A DNA stretch of 64,000 nucleotides from Lysobacteraceae bacterium. GTDB lineage: Bacteria > Bdellovibrionota > UBA1018 > JAGTJX01. The stretch covers positions 133,436 through 197,435 of the forward strand of contig JAGTJX010000003.1 in assembly GCA_023657465.1 (NCBI GenBank). The letters are read 5' to 3'. Positions within the stretch are counted from its first letter, which is position 1, and every line of letters begins with the position of its first letter. The position numbers and the translations under genes were made by a program. This document shows, piece by piece, positions 62,765 to 64,000 of this stretch. The notes under the pieces were generated by a model that saw only the letters and a list, made by a program, of their open reading frames with translations, made no database searches and was not told the origin of the DNA.

Positions 62765-64000
62765 ATGACAGAAACAAAACCAATAGAGCTTCACATCATT
62801 TCCTTTGCCACAAACACTCACTTTGACTCTTGCATTGCTCTATTGAGAAAAGACAGTAAGCGCCCGATTCAATTCCTGAAAAACTCATTTGAAGTGATAC
62901 AGACGCATAAACAAGTTGAAAAATTCGTTCTCATATACCACCTGGATAAACTCAAAAAAATAAAAGACCTCTACAGAGTGCACCATTATCTCAAGACTCA
63001 TAAGGAAGGAAAGAACTACAGCCTTTGTGTTGTCAGCAGCATTCACCATCCCAAACTCCAAGAATTAATACAAAAAATTGGGTGCAATGATTTTATTAAC
63101 TTAATTACAAACCCCAGAGCCTTTCGTCTTAAAATCAATAGAATCTGCGAAAGATTAGAACTCGATAGAGACTCACTTTTTAGAGGAAATCATTACTCTG
63201 AAAGAACATCAAAAACAGGAAAAGTAAATCGAGTAGGCCCTATAGAAATGTTATATGACTACTGGTCTTACGCTAAATGGTCAGTATTTAAAAAAGTTAT
63301 AGGTTATTGGATTTTTGAATTAAAGGGGCCCTCACCAAACGTTGGTCGATGGATTGAATCTGAACAAGAAGGCGAATGGCACAGTGGATACTTCTGGTGG
63401 ACACCACACGATATGGATCATCCATTATTTAAAAATCAAAACGGAGCTTGGGTATTCAAATCTAAAATTATCCCTGAATATAAAAATCAATTCTGGAGTT
63501 TTGTAGGTCAAGAAGCAGACCTAGTCTATATAGACCCCTACCAAAACCCCAGATACAAAGTCAAAACCACTTCAATGGGTAACCTTGAAGTTGCATCAAA
63601 TTCATTAACAAATGAAGAAATCACCCCATTGATTGATAAATCATACGAGTATGAAATTAAAATTATAAATAAAGCAAAACCAGGCTTTATTGGCGAAATC
63701 GTAAAATCAAATCCTGTCGAAAATATAAATACAGAATCAGAATCTGCTCTTACTCAGCAAGAAATCAAAGAACTTGACTCACTTTTTGATGAGTTAAAAA
63801 CTGTCTCTCCTCTAGATTCTCCACTTATTGACCCAATTGAAGTATTATTTAGTTCAAAAGGCGCAAATGAAACACCAGTTGTATTAGTAAGAGATAAATC
63901 AAAATCAGAATCCAATACAAGTTTTATTTCGAACAAAGAAATCTTTAAGAAAATAGTAGATAAGAAAACACAAGAAAATTTCCTCATAGAATCTGATCAT
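62765..64000 (+). CDS. Partial gene with degenerate receiver-like N-terminus
   Basis: An open frame from ATG 62765 to the right edge gives 412 codons without a stop. Residues 1-130 have the alternating strand-helix rhythm of a receiver domain (LHIISFATN, KFVLIYHLDKLKK, SLCVVSSI, GCNDFINLITNP), but a clean acidic pocket and phospho-Asp are not seen. A Trp/Tyr-rich domain follows (about 165-270, GYFWWTPHDMDH), and then a Ser/Glu/Asp-rich linker. The gene is more AT-rich than its neighbours. A pseudo-receiver signalling protein is plausible. The remainder lies outside the window. Confidence 0.6.
   Translation, partial: MTETKPIELHIISFATNTHFDSCIALLRKDSKRPIQFLKNSFEVIQTHKQVEKFVLIYHLDKLKKIKDLYRVHHYLKTHKEGKNYSLCVVSSIHHPKLQELIQKIGCNDFINLITNPRAFRLKINRICERLELDRDSLFRGNHYSERTSKTGKVNRVGPIEMLYDYWSYAKWSVFKKVIGYWIFELKGPSPNVGRWIESEQEGEWHSGYFWWTPHDMDHPLFKNQNGAWVFKSKIIPEYKNQFWSFVGQEADLVYIDPYQNPRYKVKTTSMGNLEVASNSLTNEEITPLIDKSYEYEIKIINKAKPGFIGEIVKSNPVENINTESESALTQQEIKELDSLFDELKTVSPLDSPLIDPIEVLFSSKGANETPVVLVRDKSKSESNTSFISNKEIFKKIVDKKTQENFLIESDH

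Overview
The window is about 64 kb of a Gram-negative bacterial chromosome of roughly 45% GC by eye. It shows many exported beta-barrel proteins and lipoproteins, MotA/MotB, a cdaA-ybbR-glmM-pdxJ-nnrD-tsaE block next to ftsH and tilS, a complete rib operon, and MetH. This mix fits a Bdellovibrionota or delta-proteobacterium-like lineage best. That placement is an inference from gene content and order, not from a search. No rRNA, CRISPR array or insertion sequence is visible.

Layout. 1-2331: the end of an integrated element. It carries the 3' end of an unidentified gene, a long nested palindrome, two tiny overlapping ORFs and a large serine recombinase that runs into the terminator of a chromosomal tRNA-Leu(GAG) gene on the other strand. 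2371-10691: the tRNA, exported barrel proteins, a tyrosine-recombinase-like protein with several catalytic residues replaced, a PMT-type glycosyltransferase, a SEC-C protein, a papain-like exported protein and a large EF-hand lipoprotein. 11046-20844 (mostly minus strand): yfgM-bamB, then an outer-membrane protein on the other strand, then an overlapping run iscR-like, iscS, mnmA-like, mtaB, rnc, era, der. The run joins sulfur supply, tRNA thiolation and RNA or ribosome maturation. 21041-24432: a minus-strand group of small exported proteins plus a DOPA-dioxygenase-like protein. 25387-34148: tilS, ftsH, cdaA, ybbR, glmM, pdxJ, nnrD, tsaE, nearly all overlapping, covering tRNA decoding, membrane proteolysis, c-di-AMP, cell-wall precursor, vitamin B6, NAD(P)H repair and t6A. 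34224-41812: tRNA-Met(CAU), an oxidoreductase, an M28 peptidase, a ROK kinase, a DUF4105-like exported protein, MotB/MotA and a LolC/E permease. 41793-47959: the FadJ/FadB-type beta-oxidation enzyme, a striking inverted repeat, an outer-membrane protein with its own promoter and terminator, a B12-type radical SAM protein and a DUF454 protein. 47984-53415: psd, metH and a short MetE-like protein, overlapping. 53418-59527: a sialidase-fold exported protein, a FadL-like barrel without a normal start codon, a deoxyhypusine-synthase-like enzyme, HtpX and a peptide transporter. 59579-62743: ribD-ribE-ribBA-ribH. 62765-64000: the first 412 codons of an AT-rich gene with a degenerate receiver-like N-terminus.

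Points most worth a second look: the recombinase element with its palindrome; the loss of expected catalytic or ligand residues in the tyrosine recombinase, the IscR-like regulator and the MnmA-like enzyme; the 31-bp inverted repeat upstream of fadJ; the MetE-like partner of MetH; and the FadL-like gene that lacks any ATG, GTG or TTG near its signal peptide. All coordinates and motifs were read by eye. Family names rest on recognised motifs, and no database search was run.
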